64,000 bases of DNA from Rhizobacter sp. Root1238 (GCF_001425825.1 NZ_LMDM01000001.1:70204-134203), one strand, 5' to 3'. Positions 33,334-42,924 are shown, counted from the first letter of the stretch. Program-made: numbers and translations. The notes: generated by a model from the letters alone, not told the origin.

Positions 33334-34128
33334 GTGGTCGAACTGCAGGCGGTCACTGTAGGGTACCGGGGTGCTGCAGGCTCGGCCACGGCTGTGAACA
33401 CCCCGGTGCTGGATGGCATCTCGTGGCAGGTGCCGCAAGGCGCGCTGGCGGTGCTGCTGGGGCCGTCGGGCTGCGGCAAGTCCAGCTTGTTGAACGTCAT
33501 CGCCGGGTTCGTCACGCCCAGCGGCGGGCGGGCGTCGGTCTCGGGCCGCCCGATCACCGGGCCCGGCGCGGACCGCGGTGTCGTGTTCCAGGACGATGCG
33601 CTGCTGCCGTGGCTCGACGTGCTGAACAACGTCGCCCTGCCCTTGCGCCTGCGCGGTGGGGGCCGCGCCGCGCGCGAGGACAGGGCGCGCGGGCTGCTCG
33701 CGCTGGTCGGGCTGGCGGGCTTCGAGTCGCGGCCGGTGTGGGAGCTGTCGGGCGGCATGCGCCAGCGCGTCGGCATCGCCCGTGCGCTGGCCGCCGACCC
33801 CGAGGTGCTGCTGATGGACGAGCCGTTCGGCGCGCTCGATGCGCTGACGCGCGAGCGCATGCAGGAGCTGCTGCTGAAGGTGTGGCAGGCCACCGGCAAG
33901 ACCATCGTGCTGGTGACGCACGGCGTCGAGGAGGCGGTGTTCCTCGCGACCGACCTGGTCGTGCTGTCGCGCCGGCCGGCGCGCATCGTCGAGCACCGCG
34001 CGCTGGACTTCGGCCGGCGCCATGCGCAGGGCGAGGCGGCGCGGGCGATCAAGTCGCTGCCAGGCTTCGTCGCGGTGCGCGAGCAGGTGCTGGGCGCGGT
34101 GTTCGCGCAGGACGAAGCGGTGCACTGA
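33334..34128 (+). CDS. tauB: Taurine ABC transporter ATP-binding protein TauB
   Basis: A 264-residue ATPase. Walker A is GPSGCGKSS at 43-51, the signature is LSGGMRQRVGIARAL and Walker B is [11 protein letters not shown], all intact. GTG 33334 is the start, 8 nt after AAGGAG. It powers TauC; the gap to tauC is 7 bp. Confidence 0.92.
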   Translation: MVELQAVTVGYRGAAGSATAVNTPVLDGISWQVPQGALAVLLGPSGCGKSSLLNVIAGFVTPSGGRASVSGRPITGPGADRGVVFQDDALLPWLDVLNNVALPLRLRGGGRAAREDRARGLLALVGLAGFESRPVWELSGGMRQRVGIARALAADPEVLLMDEPFGALDALTRERMQELLLKVWQATGKTIVLVTHGVEEAVFLATDLVVLSRRPARIVEHRALDFGRRHAQGEAARAIKSLPGFVAVREQVLGAVFAQDEAVH

Positions 34129-34135
34129 GCTGACC

Positions 34136-35002
34136 ATGGATGCGATCTCTCCGATGACCGTTCGCGTGCTGACGCAGCCCGCCGGGCTCGACGAATCCGC
34201 GAAGCGGCCGGCCGCGCTCGAAGCCAGGGCCACGCTGTGGTCGCGGCCGGTCGTGGTCAGCCTGCTCAGCGTGCTGGTGCTGCTCGCGGTGTGGCAGGTG
34301 GTGACGTCGGCGCGCTGGATCGAGCCGCTGTTCCTGCCACCGCCCGCGGCGGTGTGGGAGAAGTTCCTGCGCGTTGCCGGCGAGGGTTACCTCGATGCCA
34401 CGCTGTGGCAGCACGCCGGCGCGAGCCTGGCGCGCGTCGCGCTCGCGCTCGGCATCGCGGCGCTGACGGCGATCCCGCTCGGACTGTGGATGGGCTTGTC
34501 GCCCACCGCGCGCGGCGTGTTCGACCCGCTGATCGAGTTCTACCGGCCGGTGCCGCCGCTGGCCTACCTGCCGTTGATCGTGATCTGGTTCGGCATCGGC
34601 GAGTTGTCGAAGGTGCTGCTGATCACGCTCGCGATCTTCGCGCCGCTGGCGATCGCGACGTCGACCGGCGTGCGCCAGGTCGACGAGGGACGGCTGCGCG
34701 CCGCGCAGTCGTTCGGTGCGACCCGCTGGCAATTGCTGCGGCATGTGGTGCTGCCGAGCGCACTGCCCGAGATCCTGACCGGCCTGCGCGTCGGGCTGGG
34801 CGTCGGCTGGTCGACGCTGGTGGCGGCCGAGCTGGTCGCCGCGACGCGCGGCCTCGGCTTCATGGTGCAGTCGGCCGCGCAGTTCCTGGCCACCGACATC
34901 GTGCTGCTGGGCATCTTCACGATCGCGCTGATCGCGTTCGGGCTGGAGCTCGGGCTGCGCGCGCTGCAGCGGCGGTGGGTGCCGTGGCAGGGGCGCGGCT
35001 GA
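34136..35002 (+). CDS. tauC: Taurine ABC transporter permease TauC
   Basis: A 288-residue inner-membrane permease with about six helices. TauC marks are [27 protein letters not shown] and the coupling loop [27 protein letters not shown]. Start chosen at ATG 34136, just after tauB, instead of in-frame codons within tauB. Its stop overlaps the tauD remnant start (TGATG). Confidence 0.92.
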   Translation: MDAISPMTVRVLTQPAGLDESAKRPAALEARATLWSRPVVVSLLSVLVLLAVWQVVTSARWIEPLFLPPPAAVWEKFLRVAGEGYLDATLWQHAGASLARVALALGIAALTAIPLGLWMGLSPTARGVFDPLIEFYRPVPPLAYLPLIVIWFGIGELSKVLLITLAIFAPLAIATSTGVRQVDEGRLRAAQSFGATRWQLLRHVVLPSALPEILTGLRVGLGVGWSTLVAAELVAATRGLGFMVQSAAQFLATDIVLLGIFTIALIAFGLELGLRALQRRWVPWQGRG

Positions 35003-35666
35003 TGGCGGCGGGCTTGCGGGTCGCGCCGCTCGGCCCGGCGATCGGCGCGCTGGTGTCCGGCATCGACCTGCGCGAGCCGCTCGGCGACGCCGCGCACGAC
35101 AAGCTGCTGGGCGCACTGCTGCGCCACCACGTGCTGTTCTTCGAGAACCAGCCGGTCACGCCGCCGCAGCAGCGCGGCTGCTGCCGCCGTCGGGCGGCGA
35201 CACGCTGTGGGCGAGCGGCATCGCAGCCTTCGAGAGCCTGTCGGCGCCACTGCGGCGTATGCTCGACGGCCTGACGGCCGAGCACGACATGGTGAAGTCC
35301 TTTCCCGCACACCGCTTCGCCCGCACGCCCGACGAGCGCGTGCGCTGGGACGAGGCGCGCGCGAAGAACCCGCCGGTGATCCACCCGGTGATCCGCACGC
35401 ACCCGGTCAGCGGGCTGCGCGGGCTGTTCGTCAACGAGGGCTTCACGACCCGCATCGTCGAGCTGGCCGCGAAGGAGAGCGACGCGCTGCTGCGGCTGCT
35501 GTTCGAGCACGTCGCGAAGCCGGAGCACACGGTGCGCTGGCGCTGGAAGCTGCACGACCTGGCCTTTTGGGACAACCGGCTGACGCAGCACTACGCGAGC
35601 GCCGACTACCTGCCGCACCGCCGCGTGATGCACCGGGCAACGGTGCTGGGCGACCGACCTTTCTGA
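35002..35666 (+). pseudogene. tauD: tauD remnant: internal deletion and frameshift
   Basis: The gene begins as taurine dioxygenase ([20 protein letters not shown] to [10 protein letters not shown], 35002-35175), then jumps at about 35175-35181 into another frame that continues as [18 protein letters not shown] to [11 protein letters not shown] (to 35666). By comparison with E. coli TauD (283 residues) about 55-60 residues are missing at the junction, and these include the His-x-Asp of the iron-binding 2-His-1-Asp triad. The distal His (HRRVMHRAT region) remains. Apart from the junction both parts are well conserved, so the loss looks recent, or an assembly error removed a GC-rich segment. As written, no active TauD can be made. 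Confidence 0.85.
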
Positions 35667-35673
35667 GGTGCCG

Positions 35674-36669
35674 ATGGCGCTGTCGCTGCAACAGCACGTG
35701 CCGGTGATCGACCTGGCGGCGCCGGAGCCGGAGGTCGCGCGTCGCATCGGCGAGGCGTGCCGCGCGCATGGCTTCTTCTACGTCGTCGGCCATGGTGTCG
35801 ACGAGGCGCTGATGGATCGCCTGGAGGACCTGAGCCGGCGCTTCTTCGCGCTCGACGAGCCGACCAAGCTGCAATGGCGCATGGCGCTCGGCGGCAGGGC
35901 GTGGCGCGGCTACTTCCCTCTTGGCGGCGAGCTGACCTCGGGCCGGCCGGACTGGAAGGAGGGGCTGTACCTCGGCGAGGAACTCGGCGACGACGATCCG
36001 CGCGTGCAGGCGCGCACGCCGGTGCATGGGCGCAACCTGTTTCCCGCGCACGCGACGCTGGCCGGCTTCCAGGAGACCTTGCTGGCAACGATGAGCGCAC
36101 TGACCGGCCTCGGCCACCGCGTGATGCGCGGCATCGCGCAGAGCCTCGCGCTGCCGCCCGGCTACTTCGCCGAGCGTTGCACCGCCGACCCGCTGATCCT
36201 GTTCCGGCTGTTCAACTACCCGACGCGCCCGGTGCCGGCCGGCACCGACGCGCAGTGGGGTGTCGGCGAGCACACCGACTACGGGCTGCTGACGCTGCTG
36301 CGCCAGGACGATGTCGGCGGGCTGCAGGTCAAGACCCGCGCGGGCTGGATCGAGGCACCGCCGCTGCCGCACAGCTTCGTCTGCAACATCGGCGACATGC
36401 TCGACCGCATGACGGGCGGGCTGTACCGCTCGACGCCGCACCGCGTGCGGCTCAACACCTCCGGACGCGACCGGCTGTCGTTCCCGTTCTTCTTCGATCC
36501 GGCTTTCGATGCGCGGGTCCAACCCATCGAGGGCTTGCCGGAGGCCGGCGACGACAGCGCGACACGCTGGGACCGTGCGAACCCGCATGCGTTCGACGGC
36601 ACCTATGGCGACTACCTGCTTCGCAAGGTGGGGAAGGTGTTTCCGCAGCTGCGGGATCAGGTGTTGTGA
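35674..36669 (+). CDS. 2-oxoglutarate/Fe(II)-dependent oxygenase, isopenicillin-N-synthase-like
   Basis: A 331-residue non-haem iron oxygenase. The iron ligands are visible as His200 and Asp202 (GEHTDYGLLTLL) and His256 (STPHRVRL), with the 2-oxoglutarate-binding Arg267-x-Ser269 (DRLSFPFFF). The N-terminal domain HVPVIDLAAP and HGFFYVVGHGVDEAL is the DIOX_N region of the isopenicillin N synthase-like superfamily, unrelated in detail to TauD. Start chosen at ATG 35674, with GAGGT just upstream; GTG 35668 is possible. It directly follows the broken tauD in the tau operon and could act on the sulfonate that TauABC imports. Substrate is inferred only from position. Confidence 0.87.
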   Translation: MALSLQQHVPVIDLAAPEPEVARRIGEACRAHGFFYVVGHGVDEALMDRLEDLSRRFFALDEPTKLQWRMALGGRAWRGYFPLGGELTSGRPDWKEGLYLGEELGDDDPRVQARTPVHGRNLFPAHATLAGFQETLLATMSALTGLGHRVMRGIAQSLALPPGYFAERCTADPLILFRLFNYPTRPVPAGTDAQWGVGEHTDYGLLTLLRQDDVGGLQVKTRAGWIEAPPLPHSFVCNIGDMLDRMTGGLYRSTPHRVRLNTSGRDRLSFPFFFDPAFDARVQPIEGLPEAGDDSATRWDRANPHAFDGTYGDYLLRKVGKVFPQLRDQVL

Positions 36670-36705
36670 CGCGGCGCGACCCCGTGGCTGGCAGGCTCCG
36701 TTCAG

Positions 36706-36793
36706 GCTGAGCCTGTCGAAGCCCCTGCCCGCTCCGACGGCAACCCTTCGACGGACGGGCCTTCGGCAAGCTCAGTCCCTGCTCAGGGCGATC
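36706..36793. repeat. Dispersed repeat, family C (GTTCAGGCTGAGCCTGTCGAA type)
   Basis: This stretch has an inverted pair of the motif CTGAGCCTGTCGAAG and CTTCGGCAAGCTCAG around a diverged middle, the same intergenic element that is arrayed at 48039-48242. It lies between the oxygenase gene and the ssu promoter. It may act as a transcription end or a nuclease barrier; no protein is encoded in it. Confidence 0.7.
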
Positions 36794-36854
36794 GGAATCC
36801 AGAACTCTCGGCATCGTTGGGAGTTTGGGATGTCGTCAGGTATGCGCTGACCCG

Positions 36855-36906
36855 ATAAGCAAAACCACTTTCATTCGTTGGCGTTCGATGCACCGGTCCC
36901 TATCGT
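36855..36906 (+). promoter_or_regulatory. CysB-type promoter of the ssu operon
   Basis: ATAAG (36855-36859), 14 nt, TTCGTT (36874-36879), 21 nt, TATCGT as -10 (36901-36906). A -35-like TTGGCG (36878-36883) lies 17 bp before the -10 and overlaps the second box. It is the best-formed of the set and lies 45 bp before the ssuE start codon. Confidence 0.68.
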
Positions 36907-36950
36907 GGCGGCTCGTTGTCATCACCGGGCTTCACCCCGCCCGACCCGCC

Positions 36951-37490
36951 ATGAAGATCGTCAGCATTTCCGGCAGTCCCTCGCTCCGATCCCGCTCGGG
37001 ATGGCTGCTCCAGCTTGCACAGACGCGCCTGGAGGGCACGGGCGACAGCAGCCGCCTGATCGCGGTGCGCGAACTGCCCGCCGCGCCGCTGCTGCACGCC
37101 GATGCGCACAACGCGTCGATCCGCGCGGCGCTCGACGAAGTGCGCGGTGCCGACCTGCTGCTCGTCGCGACCCCCATCTACAAGGCCGCGTACAGCGGCC
37201 TGCTGAAGCTGTTCCTCGACCTGCTGCCCACCGACGGCCTGCGCGGCAAGACCGTGCTGCCGCTGGCCACCGGCGGCAGCCTCGCCCACCTGCTGGCGCT
37301 CGACTACGCGCTGAAGCCGGTGCTGTCGGCGCTCGGCGCGCGCGACATCCTCGACGGCGTGTTCGCCACCGATGCGCAACTGGTGCCGCACGAATCCGGC
37401 GGCTACGTCCCCGATGACGCGCTCGTCGAACGCCTCGACCGCGCACTGCAACCCTTGTCTCCTCGCCCGCTTGCCATGAACGCCGGGTGA
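36951..37490 (+). CDS. ssuE: NADPH-dependent FMN reductase SsuE
   Basis: A 179-residue flavodoxin-fold reductase that supplies FMNH2 to SsuD. Start chosen at ATG 36951 (MKIVSISGSPSLRSRS). Family marks are the phosphate-binding ISGSPSLRSRS, LLVATPIYKAAYSGLLKLFLDLLP and LPLATGGSLAHLLALDYALKPVL. It leads the ssu operon but is followed by a terminator-like hairpin at 37496-37530, so part of its transcript may end there. It might also serve the DszA-type and SfnB-type enzymes at the left end of the window. Confidence 0.93.
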   Translation: MKIVSISGSPSLRSRSGWLLQLAQTRLEGTGDSSRLIAVRELPAAPLLHADAHNASIRAALDEVRGADLLLVATPIYKAAYSGLLKLFLDLLPTDGLRGKTVLPLATGGSLAHLLALDYALKPVLSALGARDILDGVFATDAQLVPHESGGYVPDDALVERLDRALQPLSPRPLAMNAG

Positions 37491-37495
37491 TTCGG

Positions 37496-37530
37496 CACCC
37501 CGGCGCCGCATCGGGCCGGGGTGTCTTTTT
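37496..37530 (+). terminator. Terminator-like hairpin between ssuE and ssuA
   Basis: CACCCCGGC (37496-37504) pairs perfectly with GCCGGGGTG (37515-37523) around a 10-nt loop, followed by TCTTTTT. This fits an intrinsic terminator. The downstream ssu genes show no sulfur-type promoter of their own, so it probably lets some polymerase through and lowers ssuA-ssuB relative to ssuE. Confidence 0.75.
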
Positions 37531-37563
37531 CCTTCTTCGTTGTCCACTCCGGAAGTAACCACC

Positions 37564-38541
37564 ATGAAGCTGCGAATCGTTTCGCCGTTCTCGACGCGCC
37601 TCGGCCTCGTGCTGGGCCTGGCCCTCGGCCTCGCGGCGGGTCCGGCCCTCGCGCAGACCCGCAGCGAGCTGCGCATCGGCTACCAGAAGTACGGCACGCT
37701 GACGATCCTGAAGGCGCGCGGCGACCTGGAGAAACGCCTCGCCCCGCAGGGCGTCGACGTCAAGTGGACCGAGTTCCCGGCCGGCCCGCAGCTGCTCGAA
37801 GGCCTGAACGTCGGCTCGATCGATTTCGGCACCGTCGGCGAAGCGCCGCCGATCTTCGCGCAGGCGGCCGGTGCCGACCTGGTCTACGTCGCGAACCAGC
37901 CGCCGGCACCGGCCGGCGAAGCCATCGTGGTCGGCAAGGATTCGCCGATCCGCTCGGTCGCCGAGCTGAAGGGAAAGAAGGTCGCGCTGAACAAGGGCTC
38001 CAACGTCCACTACCTGCTGGTGAAGGCGCTCGAGAAAGCCGGCGTCAAGTACGGCGAGATCCAGACCGTGTTCCTCGCGCCGGCCGATGCGCGCGCCGCG
38101 TTCGAACGCGGCAGCGTCGACGCCTGAGTGATCTGGGATCCGTTCCTCGCCGCGGCCGAGAAGCAGCTCGGCGCGCGCGTGCTCGCCGACGGCAAGGGGC
38201 TGGTCGCGAACCACCAGTTCTACCTCGCGTCGCGGCCCTATGCCGACAAGCAGCCGCAGGTGATCCGCGCGATCGTCGAGGAACTCGCCAGGCTCGACCG
38301 CTGCGCCGAGGGCAACAGCCGCGAGGTGGCGGCTTTCCTGGCGCCGCAGATCGGGCTCGACGTCGGCGTGGCCGAGGTTGCCGCCGGCCGTTTCGCCTAC
38401 GGCATCGTGCCGATCACGCCGGCGGTGGCCGCGCAGCAGCAGAAGATCGCCGATGCCTTCTTCGAGCTGAAGCTGATCCCGAAGGCGATCCGCATTTCCG
38501 ACGCGCTGCCGACGTCGCTGAAGACCGCGAGCACGCCATGA
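37564..38541 (+). pseudogene. ssuA: ssuA copy 1, interrupted by an in-frame TGA
   Basis: An aliphatic-sulfonate binding protein gene of 326 codons, with a signal peptide (ending PALAQ) and the family segments [43 protein letters not shown] and [13 protein letters not shown]. Codon 188 (38125-38127) is TGA where the family and the paralogue next door have Trp (VDAW-IWDP). The frame then stays open to the proper end at 38541, in good agreement with SsuA. A second Trp position further on (LDRCAEGNSRE) reads Cys. Either the gene has just died, or TGA is read through, or the base is a sequencing error. A GTG at 38128 could start the distal half, without an export signal. Confidence 0.8.
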
Positions 38542-39503
38542 GCTTGACGCGACGCGACCTGCTGCAGGCGAGCCTCGGGGCGGCCGCGGTGTCGCTGCCC
38601 CGGTTCGCGCGTGCCGCCGAATCGGCACCCGCGCAGCTGCGCATCGGCTTCCAGAAGGCGGCCGTCAACCTGGTCGTGCTGAAGCAGCAGGCCGCGCTCG
38701 AGAAGCGCTTCGCCGGCAGCAGCGTCAAGTGGATCGAGTTCCCGGCCGGGCCGCAGCTGCTGGAGGCGCTGGCCGTCGGCAGCCTGGAGTTCGGCCTGAC
38801 CGGCGACACGCCGCCGGTGTTCGCGCAGGCCGCCGGCAAGGACCTGCGCTACGTCGGCGCCGAGCCGCCGAAGCCGCTGTCGTCGGCCATCCTGGTGAAG
38901 CCCGACGCGCCGCTGAAGACGCTGGCCGACCTGAAGGGCCGCAAGGTCGCGCTGCAGAAGGGCTCGAGCGCGCACTACCTGCTGGTGCGCGCAGTCGACC
39001 GCGCCGGGCTGCAGTGGTCCGACATCCAGCCGACGTACCTCGCGCCGTCCGACGCGCGGGCCGCGTTCGAGCGCGGCAGCGTCGACGCGTGGGCGATCTG
39101 GGATCCGTACTACGCCGCCGTCGAGCTCGACCTGAAACCGCGCGTGCTCGCCAACGGCCGCGACCTGTCGAGCAACAACTCGTTCTACCTCGCATCGCGC
39201 GCGCTCACCGAGCAGCACCCGCAGGCGGTGCTGGCGCTGCTCGCCGAGCTGACGCGGGCCGATGCCTGGGTGCAGGCCAACCGCAAGGAGGCGGCGCAGC
39301 TGATCGCCGACTACAGCGGCCTGAGCCTCGCGACGGTGCACCTGTTCATCTCGCGCCGCCCGGTCTCGCCGGCGGCGCCGCTGACGCCGGCGATCGTCGC
39401 CGACCAGCAGCGCGTGGCCGACGCGTTCGCGCGGCTCGGGCTGATCCCGCAGGCGGTACGCGTCGCCGACATCGCCTGGTCTCCCACTTCGAAGTCCCTA
39501 TGA
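38538..39503 (+). CDS. ssuA: Aliphatic sulfonate substrate-binding protein SsuA (copy 2)
   Basis: A 321-residue receptor with a twin-arginine signal ([17 protein letters not shown], cleavage near ARAAE), which implies export in folded form. It is an intact paralogue of the broken copy directly upstream; both share [11 protein letters not shown] and [14 protein letters not shown]. The start overlaps the end of the first ssuA (ATGA), the stop overlaps ssuD (ATGA). It can supply SsuBC with sulfonates and thereby explains how the cell tolerates loss of copy 1. Confidence 0.92.
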   Translation: MSLTRRDLLQASLGAAAVSLPRFARAAESAPAQLRIGFQKAAVNLVVLKQQAALEKRFAGSSVKWIEFPAGPQLLEALAVGSLEFGLTGDTPPVFAQAAGKDLRYVGAEPPKPLSSAILVKPDAPLKTLADLKGRKVALQKGSSAHYLLVRAVDRAGLQWSDIQPTYLAPSDARAAFERGSVDAWAIWDPYYAAVELDLKPRVLANGRDLSSNNSFYLASRALTEQHPQAVLALLAELTRADAWVQANRKEAAQLIADYSGLSLATVHLFISRRPVSPAAPLTPAIVADQQRVADAFARLGLIPQAVRVADIAWSPTSKSL

Positions 39504-40669
39504 AGATCCTCTGGTTCATCCCCACCCACGGCGATTCGCGCTACCTCGGCACCAGCAAGGGCGCGCGTGCCGCGACCTTCGACTATTTCAAGCAGGTCGC
39601 GATCGCCGCCGACAGCCTCGGCTACGAAGGCGTGCTGCTGCCGACCGGCCGCTCCTGCGAAGACTCGTGGGTGCTCGCCGCAAGCCTGATCGACGCGACG
39701 CGCCGGCTCAAGTTCCTGGTCGCGCTGCGGCCAGGGCTGGTGCAGCCGGTGCAGTCGGCGCGCATGGCCGCCACCTTCGACCGGCTGTCGGGTGGCCGCC
39801 TGCTGGTCAACCTGGTGACCGGCGGCGACGCCGAAGAGCTGGAAGGCGACGGGCTGTTCCTGCCGCATGCGCAGCGCTACGAGCTGTCGCGCGAGTTCCT
39901 GACGATCTGGCGCGACGTGCTCGCGAAGAGCCACGACAACGAAGCGGTCGACCACGACGGCGAGCACCTGCGCGTGAAGGGCGGCAAGGTGCTGTACCCG
40001 CCGATCAACAAGCCGTACCCGCCGATCTTCTTCGGCGGCTCGTCGGAAGAGGCGCACGAGCTGGCCGCGCAGCAGCTGGACACCTACCTGACCTGGGGCG
40101 AGCCGCCGGCGGCCGTCGCGGCGAAGGTGGCCGACATCCGCCAGCGTGCCGCGAAGCACGGTCGCACGCTGGAGTTCGGCATCCGCCTGCACGTGATCGT
40201 GCGCGAGACCGAAGACGAGGCCTGGCGTGCCGCGGCCGAGCTGGTGTCCCACCTCGATGAAGAAACCGTCGCGCGCGCGCAGCAGAAGTTCGCGCAGATG
40301 GATTCGGTCGGCCAGCGCCGCATGGCCGAACTGAACAAGGGCAAGTTCAACCCGAAGAACGTGCGCGAGGGGCTGGAGGTGTCGCCGAACCTGTGGGCCG
40401 GCGTCGGCCTGGTGCGCGGCGGGGCCGGCACCGCGCTGGTGGGCGACCCGCAGCAGGTGGCCGACCGCATCCAGGAGTACGCGGCGCTCGGGCTGGAGTA
40501 CTTCATCCTCAGCGGCTACCCGCACCTCGAAGAAGCGCACCGCTTCGCCGAGCTGGTGTTCCCGCTGCTGCCGGTCAACCTGCGCGAGCGGTTGGCGGGC
40601 CAGGTGCTGACCGGCCCGTTCGGCGAGGTGGTGGCCAACACCTACGTGCCGAAGGTTTCCCAGAGCTGA
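39500..40669 (+). CDS. ssuD: FMNH2-dependent alkanesulfonate monooxygenase SsuD
   Basis: A 389-residue luciferase-like enzyme that cleaves C1-C14 alkanesulfonates to aldehyde and sulfite using FMNH2 from SsuE and O2. Family marks are [53 protein letters not shown] and LVNLVTGGD. Length matches E. coli SsuD (381). Its start overlaps the stop of ssuA; ssuC follows after 5 bp. Confidence 0.95.
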   Translation: MKILWFIPTHGDSRYLGTSKGARAATFDYFKQVAIAADSLGYEGVLLPTGRSCEDSWVLAASLIDATRRLKFLVALRPGLVQPVQSARMAATFDRLSGGRLLVNLVTGGDAEELEGDGLFLPHAQRYELSREFLTIWRDVLAKSHDNEAVDHDGEHLRVKGGKVLYPPINKPYPPIFFGGSSEEAHELAAQQLDTYLTWGEPPAAVAAKVADIRQRAAKHGRTLEFGIRLHVIVRETEDEAWRAAAELVSHLDEETVARAQQKFAQMDSVGQRRMAELNKGKFNPKNVREGLEVSPNLWAGVGLVRGGAGTALVGDPQQVADRIQEYAALGLEYFILSGYPHLEEAHRFAELVFPLLPVNLRERLAGQVLTGPFGEVVANTYVPKVSQS

Positions 40670-40674
40670 GCACC

Positions 40675-41481
40675 ATGTCATCGACATCCAGATCGCCGTC
40701 CAGACCGACCTTCCATGCCGCATGGCGGCGCATCGCACCCTGGCTGCTGCCGGTCGGCGTGCTGCTCGCGTGGGAGCTGTCGTCGCGCAGCGGCTGGCTG
40801 TCGTCGCGGGTGCTGCCGGAGCCGCTGGCCGTCGTGAAGGCCTTCTGGTCGCTGCTGCTGTCCGGCGAGATGGCGCGGCATGTGACCACCAGCACCGGGC
40901 GCGCGCTGGCCGGCTTTGCAGTCGGCGGCGGCCTCGGCATCGCGCTCGGGCTGCTGACCGGCTCGTTGCGCTCGGCCGAGACGCTGCTCGACACCACGCT
41001 GCAGATGGTGCGCAACATCCCGACGCTGGCGCTGATCCCGCTGGTGATCCTGTGGTTCGGCATCGAGGAATCGGCCAAGCTGTTTCTGGTGTCGCTCGGC
41101 GTGTTCTTCCCGCTGTACCTGAACACCTTCCACGGCATCCGCTCGGTCGACAAGGGGCTGATCGAGATGGCGCGCAGCTACGGGCTGTCGGGCTGGTCGC
41201 TGTACCGGCACGTGATCCTGCCGGGCGCGCTGCCGTCGATCCTGGTCGGCGTGCGCTTCTCGCTCGGCTTCATGTGGGTGATCCTGATCGTCGCCGAAAC
41301 CATCTCGGCGCAGGCCGGCATCGGCTACATGACGATGAATGCCCGCGAGTTCCTGCAGACCGACGTGGTGCTGGTCGGCATCCTGTTGTATGCGCTGCTC
41401 GGCAAGCTGGCCGACCTGCTGGCCAAGGCACTGGAGCGCTGGTGGCTCCGGTGGCACCCGTCGTACCAGGCGGCGGGCTGA
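40675..41481 (+). CDS. ssuC: Sulfonate ABC transporter permease SsuC
   Basis: A 268-residue permease with about six helices. SsuC marks are MVRNIPTLALIPLVILWFGIEE, TFHGIRSVDKGLIEMARSYGLSGWSLYRHVILPGALPS and ISAQAGIGYMTMNAREFLQTD. Start chosen at ATG 40675, just after ssuD. It pairs with SsuB, whose gene follows after 24 bp. Confidence 0.94.
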   Translation: MSSTSRSPSRPTFHAAWRRIAPWLLPVGVLLAWELSSRSGWLSSRVLPEPLAVVKAFWSLLLSGEMARHVTTSTGRALAGFAVGGGLGIALGLLTGSLRSAETLLDTTLQMVRNIPTLALIPLVILWFGIEESAKLFLVSLGVFFPLYLNTFHGIRSVDKGLIEMARSYGLSGWSLYRHVILPGALPSILVGVRFSLGFMWVILIVAETISAQAGIGYMTMNAREFLQTDVVLVGILLYALLGKLADLLAKALERWWLRWHPSYQAAG

Positions 41482-41505
41482 TCGATGTTCAGGAGGATGT
41501 CTTCC

Positions 41506-42372
41506 ATGCTGCCGACGCAGATCGAATTGCAGGGGCTCGCGTTTGCGGGCGATGCGGCGCCGCCGCCGGCCGTGGCGACGCCGCGGCGCAGCCTGCCGGC
41601 GGGCATCGCGCTGCAGGCCGACGGGCTGTCGAAGCGCTTCGGCGAGCGCGAGGTGCTGGGCGCGATCGACCTGCGCATCGAGCCCGGCGAGTTCGTCGCG
41701 ATCGTCGGCCGCAGCGGCTGCGGCAAGAGCACGCTGCTGCGCCTGATCGCCGGGCTGGAGCAGGCCAGCGGCGGCCGCCTGACGCTCGATGGCGAACCGC
41801 TCGCGCAGTCGAAGCGCGACCTGCGCTTCATGTTCCAGGATGCGCGGCTGCTGCCGTGGAAGCGCGTCATCGACAACATCGCACTCGGCCTCGACGCGGC
41901 CGATGCGCGCGAGCGCGCGCTGGCGGCGCTGGCCCAAGTCGGGCTGGCCGATCGCGCGAACGACTGGCCGGCGGTGCTGTCGGGCGGGCAGCGGCAGCGG
42001 GTCGCGCTGGCGCGCGCGCTGGTGCATGCGCCACGGCTGCTGCTGCTCGACGAACCACTCGGGGCGCTCGATGCGTTGACGCGCATCGAGATGCAGTCGC
42101 TGATCGAATCGCTGTGGAAGCGGCACGGCTTCACCGCGCTGCTGGTGACGCACGATGTGTCCGAAGCGGTCGCGCTGGCCGACCGGGTGCTGCTGATCGA
42201 GGACCACCAGGTGGCGCTGGACGAGCGCATCGCGCTGCCGCGGCCCCGCTCGCGCGGCAATGCGGCGTTCGCGGCGCTCGAGGAGCGGGTGCTGCAACGG
42301 GTGCTGCAGGCGCCGGGCAGCGAAGCGCCCGAGCCGCTGCCGCCCATCACCGACTGGCGCTTCTCCGTGTAG
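41506..42372 (+). CDS. ssuB: Sulfonate ABC transporter ATP-binding protein SsuB
   Basis: An ATPase of about 288 residues. Walker [10 protein letters not shown], signature [15 protein letters not shown] and Walker [13 protein letters not shown] are intact, and the Q-loop region reads [13 protein letters not shown], typical of SsuB. ATG 41506 is chosen because AGGAGG (41491-41496) lies 9 nt before it; ATG 41485 and 41497 are less well placed. It ends the ssu operon. Confidence 0.94.
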   Translation: MLPTQIELQGLAFAGDAAPPPAVATPRRSLPAGIALQADGLSKRFGEREVLGAIDLRIEPGEFVAIVGRSGCGKSTLLRLIAGLEQASGGRLTLDGEPLAQSKRDLRFMFQDARLLPWKRVIDNIALGLDAADARERALAALAQVGLADRANDWPAVLSGGQRQRVALARALVHAPRLLLLDEPLGALDALTRIEMQSLIESLWKRHGFTALLVTHDVSEAVALADRVLLIEDHQVALDERIALPRPRSRGNAAFAALEERVLQRVLQAPGSEAPEPLPPITDWRFSV

Positions 42373-42459
42373 CCCGCTTGCCGGGCGGGAAAGGGGCCGG
42401 CACGTCCGGGATGGGCATCCAGGCCACAAGCCGATCCGACTCTTGGCACACTGGCGGCC

Positions 42460-42816
42460 ATGTCCGCCTCCGAGCCCCTTCTCATCGCCTGCCTCTGCGC
42501 CGCCTGGTGCGGCACCTGCCGCGAGTACGAGCCGCTGTTCGACAGCCTGCGCGTCGAGCACCCCGATGCGCAATTCGCCTGGGTCGACATCGAGGACAAC
42601 GACGAGGTGCTCGGCCCGATCGATGTCGAGAACTTCCCGACCCTGCTGATCGCCCGCGGCGACACGCCGCTGTTCTTCGGCACCGTGCTGCCGCATGTGC
42701 AGACGCTGGCCCGCCTGGTCCAGAGTGCCGCCGAGGGCAACCTCCCGGGCGTGCGCGAAATGGGCCTCGAAGGCATGCCGGCCCGGATCCGCGCCCTCCG
42801 GTCTCATGACGTTTGA
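42460..42816 (+). CDS. Thioredoxin-fold protein with CGTC active site
   Basis: A 118-residue protein with the redox motif AAWCGTCREYEPLF in place of the usual WCGPC, and the cis-proline in VENFPTLLIARG. It is cytoplasmic (no signal). It resembles thioredoxin in fold and size, but the Thr in the active site should change the redox potential. Lying between ssu and the sulfate-uptake genes, it may help reduce sulfur intermediates or APS/PAPS reductase; that is inference from position. Confidence 0.85.
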   Translation: MSASEPLLIACLCAAWCGTCREYEPLFDSLRVEHPDAQFAWVDIEDNDEVLGPIDVENFPTLLIARGDTPLFFGTVLPHVQTLARLVQSAAEGNLPGVREMGLEGMPARIRALRSHDV

Positions 42817-42828
42817 ATCAGAAAACGC

Positions 42829-42880
42829 ATAAGAACGGAAGTTTTGATTCGTTTCTCGTGTCAGGCCGGCTGCCTACCAT
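42829..42880 (+). promoter_or_regulatory. CysB-type promoter of the first sulfate-binding protein gene
   Basis: ATAAG (42829-42833), 14 nt, TTCGTT (42848-42853), 21 nt, TACCAT as -10 (42875-42880). It begins only 12 bp after the stop of the thioredoxin-like gene and ends 45 bp before the start codon of the sulfate-binding protein gene, the same distance as at ssuE. Confidence 0.68.
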
Positions 42881-42924
42881 TCGCATCCTCCCCGCGGCTT
42901 CGTGCCGCCCACCAGGACGATTTC

